The translations under genes and the position numbers were made by a program. Below the pieces are notes generated by a model. That model did no database searches. It was not told the origin of the DNA and saw only the letters and a list, made by a program, of their open reading frames with translations. A stretch of 64,000 bases of DNA from contig SJCO01000010.1 in NCBI GenBank assembly GCA_005217565.1, positions 186,001 through 250,000 of the forward strand, read 5' to 3'. The DNA is from Puteibacter caeruleilacunae (GTDB lineage: Bacteria > Bacteroidota > Bacteroidia > Bacteroidales > Prolixibacteraceae). Of the stretch, positions 27,456-36,343 are shown in pieces (position 1 is the stretch's first letter; each line of letters opens with the position of its first letter).

Positions 27456-28799
27456 ATGAAGAAGAAACCTGCACTTAGTTTTTGGCAGATCTGGAATATG
27501 AGTTTCGGATTTTTAGGAATACAGTTTGGTTTTGCATTACAGAATGCAAACGCAAGTAGAATCCTTCAAACCTTTGGGGCTGACGTAGAGCACCTGTCGT
27601 GGTTCTGGATTGCTGCTCCTTTAACCGGAATGATTGTACAACCAATTATTGGACATTACAGCGACAAGACCTGGACTAAATTAGGAAGACGTCGGCCGTA
27701 CTTTTTAATTGGAGCAATTCTAGCTTCAATAGCATTAGTACTGATGCCTAATGCATCGATGATGGCTACCGTTTTACCTCCGATGTTTATTGGTGCTGGT
27801 ATGCTCATGATTATGGATGCTTCCATTAATGTAGCTATGGAGCCGTTCAGAGCTTTGGTTGCCGATTTATTGCCATCAGAACAGCGTACGCTGGGATTTT
27901 CAGTGCAGACTTTCCTCATTGGTATAGGGGCCGTAATTGGTTCCTGGCTACCATACATTCTTGCTGAATGGATAGGGATTTCAAAAGTTGCAGCCGAAGG
28001 AGAGGTTCCCGATAATGTGATCTTCTCGTTTTATGTAGGTGCTGTGGTTTTTGTGGCTACTATTGTGTGGACAGTTATCAGAACAAAGGAATATCCACCA
28101 GAAGAATATGAAGAGTTAAACGGTGAAGCTGATCCGGAAGAATCAAAAGAGAGTGGATTCTCTCAAATCTTTAAGGATTTTGCTGCCATGCCGAAAACAA
28201 TGAAACAACTGGGTGTTGTACAGTTCTTTTCATGGTTCGCTCTTTTCTCAATGTGGGTATTTACAACTCCAGCAGTTGCAGTTCATGTGTATGGTGCAGA
28301 GATAGGTGACACTTCATCGGTTACTTATCAGGATGCAGGAAATTGGGTAGGAATCATTTTTGGTGTCTACAATGCAATTTCAGCTATATTTGCACTTTTC
28401 CTTCCGGCCATTGCCTTAAAGATTGGTCGTAAGCGAACTCATGCAGTATCATTGCTGGCAGGGGGAATAGGTCTAATTTCTATTTACTTTATAAAAGATC
28501 CTAATTTATTGATACTACCAATGATTGGTATTGGTATAGCCTGGGCTAGTATTCTGGCTATGCCATATGCAATTCTTGCAGGTTCAATTCCTGCACGCAA
28601 GATGGGTATCTATATGGGAATCTTTAATTTCTTTATAACCATTCCACAAATACTAAATGGAATTATTGGTGGTCCAATCGTGAAGCGTTTATACGATTCA
28701 CAAGCAATTTATGCAATTGTGGTTGCCGGTATATGTCTGTTTATTGCTGCCCTTTCAGTCATTTTCGTCGAAGATAAAGATGATGTTGTAAAAGCGTAA
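27456..28799 (+). CDS. MFS/GPH-type maltose (disaccharide) transporter
   Basis: Inner-membrane sugar transporter of 447 aa with about 12 membrane helices, related to the SLC45-like maltose/sucrose importers common in Bacteroidota maltose clusters. Recognisable segments are SFGFLGIQFGFALQNANASR in helix 1 and the signature GHYSDKTWTKLGRRRPY after helix 2. A charged cytoplasmic loop (EYEELNGEADPEESKESG) separates the halves. It is first gene of the plus-strand operon with a beta-phosphoglucomutase 2 nt downstream and maltose phosphorylase after that, so maltose or short maltodextrins are the likely cargo. Confidence 0.92.
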   Translation: MKKKPALSFWQIWNMSFGFLGIQFGFALQNANASRILQTFGADVEHLSWFWIAAPLTGMIVQPIIGHYSDKTWTKLGRRRPYFLIGAILASIALVLMPNASMMATVLPPMFIGAGMLMIMDASINVAMEPFRALVADLLPSEQRTLGFSVQTFLIGIGAVIGSWLPYILAEWIGISKVAAEGEVPDNVIFSFYVGAVVFVATIVWTVIRTKEYPPEEYEELNGEADPEESKESGFSQIFKDFAAMPKTMKQLGVVQFFSWFALFSMWVFTTPAVAVHVYGAEIGDTSSVTYQDAGNWVGIIFGVYNAISAIFALFLPAIALKIGRKRTHAVSLLAGGIGLISIYFIKDPNLLILPMIGIGIAWASILAMPYAILAGSIPARKMGIYMGIFNFFITIPQILNGIIGGPIVKRLYDSQAIYAIVVAGICLFIAALSVIFVEDKDDVVKA

Positions 28800-28801
28800 A
28801 A

Positions 28802-29449
28802 ATGACAGAAATAAAAGCTTGTATCTTCGACCTCGATGGAGTTGTCGTTGATACCGCCAAGTACCATTTCATTGCATGGAAACAACTGGCGGATAAATTG
28901 GGTTTTGAATTCACCGAAGAGCACAATGAGCTACTTAAAGGTGTAAGCAGAATGCGATCTCTTGATATCCTTTTGGAAATAGGAAAGGTAGAAATTTCAC
29001 AAGAGGAGAAGGAGCGATTAGCAGCCGAAAAAAATGACTTGTATATAAGTCTTATTCTTAAGATGACTCCTGAGGAAATCCTTCCTGGAGTAGAAGACTT
29101 CTTCAAATCATTGCAACAAAACAATATCAAAATTGCTTTGGGATCGGCTAGTAAAAACGCACCATTAATTCTGGAGCGCATCAATCTGACTCACTACTTC
29201 GATGCTATTGTCGATGGTAATTCAATTGATAAAGCTAAACCTGATCCTGAGGTATTTCTAAAAGGAGCAGAATATCTGGGAGTTGATCCTGTACAGTGCG
29301 TTGTGTTTGAAGATGCAATTGCTGGTGTTGAAGCTGCAATAAATGGTGGTATGAAATGCATCGGTGTTGGTGATGCAAATACCCTTAACCATGCAGACTT
29401 TGTTATCAGTGGATTTAATGAAATGTCACTGGAACGACTTGCATTTTAA
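28802..29449 (+). CDS. pgmB: Beta-phosphoglucomutase
   Basis: Converts beta-D-glucose 1-phosphate, released by maltose phosphorylase, to glucose 6-phosphate. It is a HAD-superfamily protein of 215 aa: motif I is IFDLDGVVVD with nucleophile Asp10 and acid/base Asp12, followed by the small helical cap (KGVSRMRSLDILL). Motif II is ALGSASKNA, Lys is in DKAKPDPEVF, and motif IV is VVFEDAIAGVEAA. It begins 2 nt after the transporter stop and precedes GH65, the standard pairing for phosphorolytic maltose use. Confidence 0.95.
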   Translation: MTEIKACIFDLDGVVVDTAKYHFIAWKQLADKLGFEFTEEHNELLKGVSRMRSLDILLEIGKVEISQEEKERLAAEKNDLYISLILKMTPEEILPGVEDFFKSLQQNNIKIALGSASKNAPLILERINLTHYFDAIVDGNSIDKAKPDPEVFLKGAEYLGVDPVQCVVFEDAIAGVEAAINGGMKCIGVGDANTLNHADFVISGFNEMSLERLAF

Positions 29450-29542
29450 GCAATCCTAAAGAAAAGTATTGATCGTTTAAGTTTAGTTAGACTTGTTTTG
29501 ACAACCCCGATAGAGAATCGTTTTGGTTGATCGGAATTAAAA

Positions 29543-31864
29543 ATGGCAGTAATGAAAAATTATTTAATACATCACGAATGGAAGGTTATTGAGGAAGGCT
29601 TTCATCCTGAATTTAACCGTATAACAGAAAGTGTATGCAGTCTTGGGAATGGTAGAATGGGACAGCGTGCCAATTTTGAAGAATTATATACTGGCGATAC
29701 CCTTCAAGGAAGCTATATTGCAGGTGTTTATTATCCTGATAAAACCAGAGTAGGTTGGTGGAAAAATGGTTATCCTGAATATTTTGCTAAGGTACTTAAT
29801 GCAACCAATTGGATAGGAATTCATGCAGTTGTTAATGGTGTAGAACTGGATCTTGCAAAAGCCGATATCCTCAACTTTAGAAGAGAATTGGATATGCAGC
29901 ATGGTTTATTAACAAGAAACTTTAGCGCAAAACTGTCAAATGAAAATGTTGTTGAGGTAGAATCTCAACGATTCACCAGTATGGCAGATCCTGAGGCCGG
30001 TGCTATTCGTTACAGCATCAAAGCAGCTAATTTCTCTGGAAAAATGGATTTAATTCCATTCCTTGATGCTGATGTAGAAAATGAAGACTCCAATTATGAT
30101 GAAAAATTCTGGGATGAAGTAGAAAAAGTTAATCACCCCAACGAAGCTGCCATCATCGCTAAAACACGCAAAACTGGTTTCCAAGTAGGAACAGGTATGC
30201 GTTATAAACTCTTTAAAAATGGAAAAGAAATAAGCATCAATGCTTTACTTTCCGACCGATCAAAATTTGTTAGTCATACGCTTTCTATTGATGTGGTAGA
30301 AGGTGACATCATTACAATTGAAAAATATGCCATCAACCTCAGTTCTCAATTCTATACATTGAATGAGTTGATGGAAAAAACTTTACAACAAGTTAAGGAA
30401 ATTACAGGCGAAGGTTACGACTCCTTGCTAGATGCACATAAACAAGCCTGGTTGAATAAATGGGAAGACAGTGATATCAAAATTGAAGGAGATGTGGCTG
30501 CACAACAAGGTATCAGATTTAACATCTTCCAACTGAATCAAACTTATTCTGGTAAAGATGCACACCTGAATATCGGACCAAAAGGATTTACCGGTGAGAA
30601 ATACGGTGGATCAACATATTGGGATACTGAAGCCTACTGTTTGCCATTCTATTTAAGTACATCATCACAAGAGGTTGCGCGTAATTTGTTGGTATATCGA
30701 CATAACCACCTGGAGCGTGCTATTGAAAACGCACAAAAACTAGGTTTTACCAATGGTGCAGCACTTTACCCAATGGTTACCATGAACGGTGAGGAGTGCC
30801 ACAATGAGTGGGAAATTACTTTTGAAGAAATCCATAGAAATGGTGCAATTGCTTACGGTATTTACGATTATATCCGTTATACTGGAGATCAGGATTACCT
30901 TGCACCATTAGGTTTCGAAGTATTGTTAGGTATCTCCAGATTCTGGGCACAACGTGTTAATTACTCCGAGGCTAAGCAGCAGTATGTGATGCTTGGGGTA
31001 ACTGGTCCTAATGAGTACGAAAACAACGTTAACAATAACTGGCATACCAGTAAAATGGCAGTATGGACTTTAGGGTATACACTTGAAGCCATTAATTACC
31101 TAAAAGAGAAGCATGCCGAACTATATAGTGAGGTGAAGGAGAAATGGAATTTCGATGAGGATAAGGAAACTGCAAAGTGGAGTGATATCATTGAAAAAAT
31201 GTATTTCCCATATGATGAGCAACGCGAAATATTCCTACAGCAGGATGGTTTCCTTGATAAAGAAATTAAGCCTGTGGCTGAGCTGACTGATCAGGACCTT
31301 CCTATCTGTCAGAATTGGTCATGGGATAGAATCCTTCGTTCATGCTATATCAAGCAAGCTGATGTACTGCAAAGTCTTTTCTGGTTTGAACAAGAATACG
31401 ATAAAGATACCTTACAACGTAATTTTGATTTCTATGAACCACTAACGGTACATGAATCATCATTATCACCTTGTGTTCACTCTATCCTGGCTGCTAGTCT
31501 TGATATGGAAGAAAAAGCATACGAGATGTATGTTCGTACGGCACGTTTGGATCTTGACGACTATAACAATGATACCGAAGATGGATGTCATATCACCTCA
31601 ATGGCAGGTACATGGATGAGCGTTGTTTACGGATTTGGAAGGATGAGAATCGTAGATGGTAAATTACATCTTAATCCGTTTATTCCTAAACAGTGGAACT
31701 CTTATTCCTTTAAGGTTGTCTTCAGAGGTGCACATCTAAAAATCAACGTAAATGAAACTTCTATCAATATAGAAAATCACGCTGATGTTGATGTTGACAT
31801 TGTATTGAAAGGTGATGCTAAAAAAGTATCTGCAAAAGAAAATCTTGAACTTACAATTGCTTAA
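29543..31864 (+). CDS. GH65 maltose phosphorylase
   Basis: Cytoplasmic inverting phosphorylase that splits maltose with phosphate into glucose and beta-glucose 1-phosphate. At 773 aa it has the usual GH65 length: an N-terminal beta-sandwich (about 1-290), the (alpha/alpha)6 barrel (about 320-680) and a small C-terminal beta domain. The general acid is Glu491 in VTGPNEYENNVNNNW; the substrate loop KYGGSTYWDTEAYC (about 353-366) is also present. An alternative ATG at 29552 would remove three residues. The pgmB neighbour supports beta-Glc1P as product. Kojibiose or trehalose phosphorylase activity is possible for the family but unlikely in this context. Confidence 0.95.
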   Translation: MAVMKNYLIHHEWKVIEEGFHPEFNRITESVCSLGNGRMGQRANFEELYTGDTLQGSYIAGVYYPDKTRVGWWKNGYPEYFAKVLNATNWIGIHAVVNGVELDLAKADILNFRRELDMQHGLLTRNFSAKLSNENVVEVESQRFTSMADPEAGAIRYSIKAANFSGKMDLIPFLDADVENEDSNYDEKFWDEVEKVNHPNEAAIIAKTRKTGFQVGTGMRYKLFKNGKEISINALLSDRSKFVSHTLSIDVVEGDIITIEKYAINLSSQFYTLNELMEKTLQQVKEITGEGYDSLLDAHKQAWLNKWEDSDIKIEGDVAAQQGIRFNIFQLNQTYSGKDAHLNIGPKGFTGEKYGGSTYWDTEAYCLPFYLSTSSQEVARNLLVYRHNHLERAIENAQKLGFTNGAALYPMVTMNGEECHNEWEITFEEIHRNGAIAYGIYDYIRYTGDQDYLAPLGFEVLLGISRFWAQRVNYSEAKQQYVMLGVTGPNEYENNVNNNWHTSKMAVWTLGYTLEAINYLKEKHAELYSEVKEKWNFDEDKETAKWSDIIEKMYFPYDEQREIFLQQDGFLDKEIKPVAELTDQDLPICQNWSWDRILRSCYIKQADVLQSLFWFEQEYDKDTLQRNFDFYEPLTVHESSLSPCVHSILAASLDMEEKAYEMYVRTARLDLDDYNNDTEDGCHITSMAGTWMSVVYGFGRMRIVDGKLHLNPFIPKQWNSYSFKVVFRGAHLKINVNETSINIENHADVDVDIVLKGDAKKVSAKENLELTIA

Positions 31865-31876
31865 TCATAATGTTTT

Positions 31877-31914
31877 AGGGCTTTTCTTCTTATCTTTAGA
31901 AGAAAGCCCTTTTT
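31877..31914 (+). terminator. Terminator/attenuator between GH65 and SusA-type GH13
   Basis: AGGGCTTTTCTTCT, short loop, AGAAGAAAGCCCT then TTTT. A long stem and T-run 12 nt after the GH65 stop. The downstream GH13 gene thus depends on read-through or its own promoter. Confidence 0.85.
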
Positions 31915-31944
31915 GTATTTATTGAACAAAGTAATCCATAGAGT

Positions 31945-33789
31945 ATGAAATATCTATTTACAATAATAACTGTTGTCTTATTGACTATAGGGCACCAAGC
32001 TAATGCACAAATAAACCGTGTTGAACCACCAAACTGGTGGGTTGGAATGAACAATAATTCATTAGAATTAATGGTTTATGGTGATGAGATCTCCAGCTAT
32101 GATGTTGCAGTGGAATACCCGGGTGTATCTGTTGAAAAAGTAACTAAGGTTGAGAGTCCTAACTACCTTTTCATCAACCTTATTATTAATAAAAATACCA
32201 AGCCTGGTGATTTTCCAATTGTTTTTACCAAAGGAAGAAAATCACTTACGCATAAGTATACATTAAAGGCACGTGAGACAGGTTCTGCTGAACGCACCAG
32301 CTTTGACAATTCTGATGTGATTTATCTGCTCATGCCTGATCGTTTTGCAAATGGAGATACCGCAAATGATTCAACCAATGATACTGCAGAGAAGGCTGAC
32401 AGAACCAATCAGGGAGGAAGACATGGCGGAGATATTCAGGGGATCATCGATCGTTTGGATTATTTAAACAACATGGGGGTAACAGCAATATGGAGTACTC
32501 CGTTGCTTGAAGATAATGAGCCTGTTTTCTCTTATCATACTTACGCTTGTAGTGATTACTATAACATTGACTCTCGCTATGGGACTAATGATCTGTATCG
32601 CACATTGAGAGATGAAATGCATAAGCGCGATATGAAACTGATCATGGATATGGTACCAAACCATTGTGGAACAGCTCACTGGTGGATGAAAGATCTTCCA
32701 ATGCAATCGTGGATACATCAATTCGATGAATTTACGCGTTCTAACTTCAGAATGGCAACATGGCACGATCCATATGCTTCAGAAAAAGATAAGTTTTTAA
32801 ACCAAAATGGATGGTTTGATACTTCAATGCCTGACTTAGATCAGGAGAATGAATTGTTATTAACTTATTTGAAACAGAATGCTGTATGGTGGGTTGAGTT
32901 TGCGGGATTAGATGGTATTAGGGTTGATACCTACCCGTACAACAACAAATGGAAAGCAGCTGAATGGATTAGTTATATCAGAAATGAATACCCTAACCTG
33001 AACATTGTTGGAGAATGCTGGCAGCATCGTCCATCAGAAATTGCATACTGGCAGAGTGGTGTTAAGAATCCTGATGGTTTCGATTCACAACTACCTGCAG
33101 TGATGGATTTCTGCTTGACTGATCAGATGGCTGAGGCTTTTAACGAAGATGAGCAAGGATGGGACAAGGGAGTAGGTCGTTTCTACCTGAACTTTGTAAC
33201 CGATCATCTGTATGCCGATCCTATGAACTTGTTAATCTTTACCAGTAACCACGATACACAACGCTTTGCTACACTAGTAAACAATGATGTTGATAAATAT
33301 AAACTGGCTTATACATTCTTGTTCACAACGCGTGGAATACCTCAGGTTTATTATGGTTTTGAGATCATGATGGGAGGTGATAAAGGAAAAGGTGATGGCG
33401 ATATCAGAAGAGATTTCCCTGGTGGATGGCCTAATGATTCACGTGATGCATTTACTGCAGAAGGTAGAACGAATCAGGAAAATCAAGTGTTCAACCACAT
33501 CAGTAAGCTATTAAACTGGAGAAAGAAGAATCCTGTTGTTCAAACAGGAAAAATGCGTCACTTCATCCCTGAAGACAATGTATATGTGTATTTCAGGTAC
33601 AATGATCAAAAGAAGGTGATGGTAGTATTGAATAATAAGCCAAGTGAAAAAACGATTCAAACAGGTCGTTTTTCGGAGATGCTTCAAGGAGTATCTTCCG
33701 CCACTGATATTATTACAGGTAAAACATACTCAGATATTCAGGAATTAACAATACCTGCAAAGGCAGGATTGGTTCTTGAACTCAAATAG
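31945..33789 (+). CDS. susA: SusA-type neopullulanase/cyclomaltodextrinase (GH13)
   Basis: Periplasmic GH13 enzyme that breaks imported maltodextrins or cyclodextrins into maltose and glucose for the MFS transporter. Its 614 aa comprise a signal peptide ending NAQ (residue 22), an N-terminal cyclomaltodextrinase beta domain (about 23-110), the GH13 barrel (about 120-520) and a C-terminal beta domain. Catalytic residues: Asp328 in GIRVDTYPY, Glu357 in NIVGECWQ, Asp437 in TSNHDTQRF; region I is DMVPNH. Size and layout match SusA of Bacteroides. There is no T9SS domain, in contrast to the 17.3-kb GH13, so the two enzymes act in different compartments. Confidence 0.93.
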   Translation: MKYLFTIITVVLLTIGHQANAQINRVEPPNWWVGMNNNSLELMVYGDEISSYDVAVEYPGVSVEKVTKVESPNYLFINLIINKNTKPGDFPIVFTKGRKSLTHKYTLKARETGSAERTSFDNSDVIYLLMPDRFANGDTANDSTNDTAEKADRTNQGGRHGGDIQGIIDRLDYLNNMGVTAIWSTPLLEDNEPVFSYHTYACSDYYNIDSRYGTNDLYRTLRDEMHKRDMKLIMDMVPNHCGTAHWWMKDLPMQSWIHQFDEFTRSNFRMATWHDPYASEKDKFLNQNGWFDTSMPDLDQENELLLTYLKQNAVWWVEFAGLDGIRVDTYPYNNKWKAAEWISYIRNEYPNLNIVGECWQHRPSEIAYWQSGVKNPDGFDSQLPAVMDFCLTDQMAEAFNEDEQGWDKGVGRFYLNFVTDHLYADPMNLLIFTSNHDTQRFATLVNNDVDKYKLAYTFLFTTRGIPQVYYGFEIMMGGDKGKGDGDIRRDFPGGWPNDSRDAFTAEGRTNQENQVFNHISKLLNWRKKNPVVQTGKMRHFIPEDNVYVYFRYNDQKKVMVVLNNKPSEKTIQTGRFSEMLQGVSSATDIITGKTYSDIQELTIPAKAGLVLELK

Positions 33790-33810
33790 TAATGCTAAAC
33801 TCTCTTCATA

Positions 33811-33846
33811 ATGGGGGATAGGAATAACTTCTTATTCCCCATTTTT
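33811..33846 (+). terminator. Terminator of the maltose operon
   Basis: GGAATAA, loop CTTC, TTATTCC, extended by ATGGGG/CCCCAT with a bulge, then ATTTTT. It lies between the GH13 stop and the convergent LytTR regulator stop. Confidence 0.8.
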
Positions 33847-33851
33847 ATGCC

Positions 33852-34532
33852 TTATAGCACCTTTAATAATGCTTCCCTATACGAGATACCCACAGGAAGC
33901 TTTTCGCCCTCCAGGGTGAGCATATTACCCTCAAGAGAAGATATTCTATCTACATTCACAATGTATGATTTATGCGTACGTAAAAAGGTATTGGGCAACT
34001 TCTCCATCAGACTTCTCATGGTTGAATGAACAAGAAGAGAATCATCTCCATAAATAACCTTCACATAATCCCCACATCCCTCAACATATCTAATATCATC
34101 ACATTTTATGCGATACAGTTTCTTATCAACATTCACCGTTAAAAACCGTTTATCTTGTCGCTCGACCTCTGTTATATCCATTCTCATTTTCACCTTCTCA
34201 ACTGCTTTTCTAAATCTTTCAATTGAAAATGGTTTTAACAGGTAATCAACAACATCTAATTCATACCCATCGAAAGCAAATTCAGGATAGGCAGTTGTGA
34301 ATACGGTAAATGGTGGATTAGGTAGACTTTTTAAAAAGGTTATACCTGATACTTCAGGCATGTTAATATCCAGAAAAAGAATATCGATATGATGCTCTTT
34401 AAGTTGTTCTCTCGCTTCTATGGCATTCTTGCATGTTACAACCAACATCAGATCATTCGATTCGGCAATATAATCCTCCAATATCTGTCTTGAAAAGGCT
34501 TCATCTTCTACAATCATGCATTGAATTGTCAT
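33852..34532 (-). CDS. LytTR-family response regulator
   Basis: Two-component response regulator of 226 aa. The receiver domain (about 1-120) has the acidic pocket VEDEA and phospho-acceptor Asp55 in ILFLDINMPE, with Lys in YLLKPFS. The C-terminal LytTR DNA-binding domain (about 128-226) contains DDIRYVEGCGDYVKV and TFLRTHKSYIVN. It starts 4 nt after the kinase stop, so kinase and regulator are made together. The target genes are unknown; autoregulation of this operon is common for the type. Confidence 0.95.
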   Translation of the reverse strand: MTIQCMIVEDEAFSRQILEDYIAESNDLMLVVTCKNAIEAREQLKEHHIDILFLDINMPEVSGITFLKSLPNPPFTVFTTAYPEFAFDGYELDVVDYLLKPFSIERFRKAVEKVKMRMDITEVERQDKRFLTVNVDKKLYRIKCDDIRYVEGCGDYVKVIYGDDSLLVHSTMRSLMEKLPNTFLRTHKSYIVNVDRISSLEGNMLTLEGEKLPVGISYREALLKVL

Positions 34533-34536
34533 TCCT

Positions 34537-35574
34537 TTAGGCTTTGAGTTCTGTGAGTAAAGTTAATTCCATTGTCACACTAAAAGTAGTGTCATTTTCG
34601 GTCAATTCAAATCGATGCTTATCGGGATACAATAATTTCAACCGTTTTTTTACATTCTCAAGTCCGATACCTTTCCAATTATCTGTTATTTCGTGGGCTG
34701 CCTTGCCCTTATTATTGATTAGATGAAAGGATAAATTGTTTTCATTCACATCGATATTAAGATGAACAAACCGTTTATCATGACTTCCCATGATACCATG
34801 TTTAAAGCTATTCTCAATGAGTGGTACAAATAATAGGGGAGCGATCATTCTTTCTTTAGAATCACTATTGATGTTTAGTTGAATATCACAATCATCTCCA
34901 GTTCTCAGTTCCTGTAAATCGAAATAATGACGAATAAATCCCAGTTCTTTATCCAGGGAAACATAATCATTGTCTGCTTCATAAAGCATATATCGCATCA
35001 TCTCTGCCATCTTCAAGATCGTTTCAGGAGCTTTTCCTGATTTACTTCTGGCCAATCCATAAATACCGGTTAAGCTGTTAAAAATAAAATGAGGATTAAT
35101 CTGCGATTTCAAAGCTTTTAATTCATACTCCAGTTTCTCCTTTTCGGTTTCTGCTAATCGAAACCATCCTTTCGACATCTTCAGCAGGGTTGTAACACCT
35201 AAATAGACAATATAGAACTTCGACAGATCAATGAAATTATAATAAGAGATGAAATAATAACCAGGCAAAATCCAGTCCACCAATACACTAAACATGAAAT
35301 AATTAAACAAAACTGAAAACACCAGTAATGTTAAAGACACCAGTAGGTAGGTGACATAATTATTTCGAGCCAGAATACGAGGAATGAACAGCTCGATATT
35401 TATATATACAGGGATAATAAGTGTAACATGAAAGATTAGTGTATACACCACATCTACCTCCTGAATACTAACAGAAGAGGCAAAACTCGTTAGTAAAATA
35501 TAAAAAGAAACCAGCCAAAACGACAAATGCTGTAATAACCGGTTTCTTAAAATCTTATCAATTAACTTCTTCAT
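34537..35574 (-). CDS. LytS/YehU-type sensor histidine kinase
   Basis: Inner-membrane histidine kinase of 345 aa. Four hydrophobic segments fill about 15-130. The His_kinase domain follows a short coiled coil, with the phospho-accepting His in LKSQINPHFIFNSL (about 180), followed by an ATPase domain with PLLFVPLIENSFKHGI. No extracellular sensor domain is visible, so the membrane part or the partner lipoprotein may sense the signal. The start codon lies inside the end of the upstream lipoprotein gene (17-bp overlap), pointing to translational coupling of all three proteins. Confidence 0.94.
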   Translation of the reverse strand: MKKLIDKILRNRLLQHLSFWLVSFYILLTSFASSVSIQEVDVVYTLIFHVTLIIPVYINIELFIPRILARNNYVTYLLVSLTLLVFSVLFNYFMFSVLVDWILPGYYFISYYNFIDLSKFYIVYLGVTTLLKMSKGWFRLAETEKEKLEYELKALKSQINPHFIFNSLTGIYGLARSKSGKAPETILKMAEMMRYMLYEADNDYVSLDKELGFIRHYFDLQELRTGDDCDIQLNINSDSKERMIAPLLFVPLIENSFKHGIMGSHDKRFVHLNIDVNENNLSFHLINNKGKAAHEITDNWKGIGLENVKKRLKLLYPDKHRFELTENDTTFSVTMELTLLTELKA

Positions 35575-36226
35575 TGGTCTTCGTGTTACGTACCAGCACT
35601 ACTCCCAATCCTTCTCCTGTAAAAGCATCAGGGTGATCTTCATATTTGAGGATGAACTTCTGTAAATCTTCGGTTGAGGCTGTCAATAAAATGTCTTCAT
35701 CCGAATCTGCCTTCCTTAGATGATCAATTCGAATCTTATTTTGCTTGATCATATCCTCAATAAACTCGGAAGATAACCATTGAAGGATTAAGGTATCATT
35801 ACGCATCTCAACACGTGAAATAGTATGAACTGGAAGTAAATGGAAACTCGATAAACCTACCTCTTTTAAGTCCATTTCATCAATAGTGAAATCCATATAT
35901 TGATACTTTCCAAGCTGAAAAAGTCCAACATTAAAAACAGTTAATTCATCCAACTCATTTTGTGGTTTATGAATCTTCAATTTCATCAATCGATCTTCTG
36001 GTTGCTCTTTGGCATCTTTGTTTTTTTTCTTTTCAGGAAACTTAAACTCCCAATAGGTACTATCTGTTTTTCCATAAACAGTTACATTATTCTCTTTCCA
36101 CTTCCCAACAAATCGATCATCTTTAATTAAATCATCAGGTTTATAAAAGGGAAAGAAGGAACTAATCGTGCAGCCTGCAAGTAGCAAGATACAAGCAATT
36201 AAAAAGGGTATCGATTTCTTTGTCAT
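35558..36226 (-). CDS. Lipoprotein of unknown function, coupled to the LytTR two-component system
   Basis: A 222-aa predicted lipoprotein with lipid Cys19 (LLLAGC). It contains a lipocalin-like segment (DRFVGKWKENNVTVYGKTD) and several beta strands. I do not recognise a named family with certainty. The gene overlaps the kinase start by 17 bp and is first in the operon lipoprotein-kinase-regulator. This suggests it takes part in signal perception or feedback for the kinase, which otherwise lacks a sensor domain; that is inference from position. Confidence 0.8.
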   Translation of the reverse strand: MTKKSIPFLIACILLLAGCTISSFFPFYKPDDLIKDDRFVGKWKENNVTVYGKTDSTYWEFKFPEKKKNKDAKEQPEDRLMKLKIHKPQNELDELTVFNVGLFQLGKYQYMDFTIDEMDLKEVGLSSFHLLPVHTISRVEMRNDTLILQWLSSEFIEDMIKQNKIRIDHLRKADSDEDILLTASTEDLQKFILKYEDHPDAFTGEGLGVVLVRNTKTNEEVN

Positions 36227-36343
36227 TGTCAGTTAATTTCTGTTTCGCATGATAAAATTGCAAGCTTTCCATCAAATGAGAAAATAATATCGTTCAATGT
36301 GACGTTACTATCGATTTCTTTTATTTTGATATTGACAAAGTAA

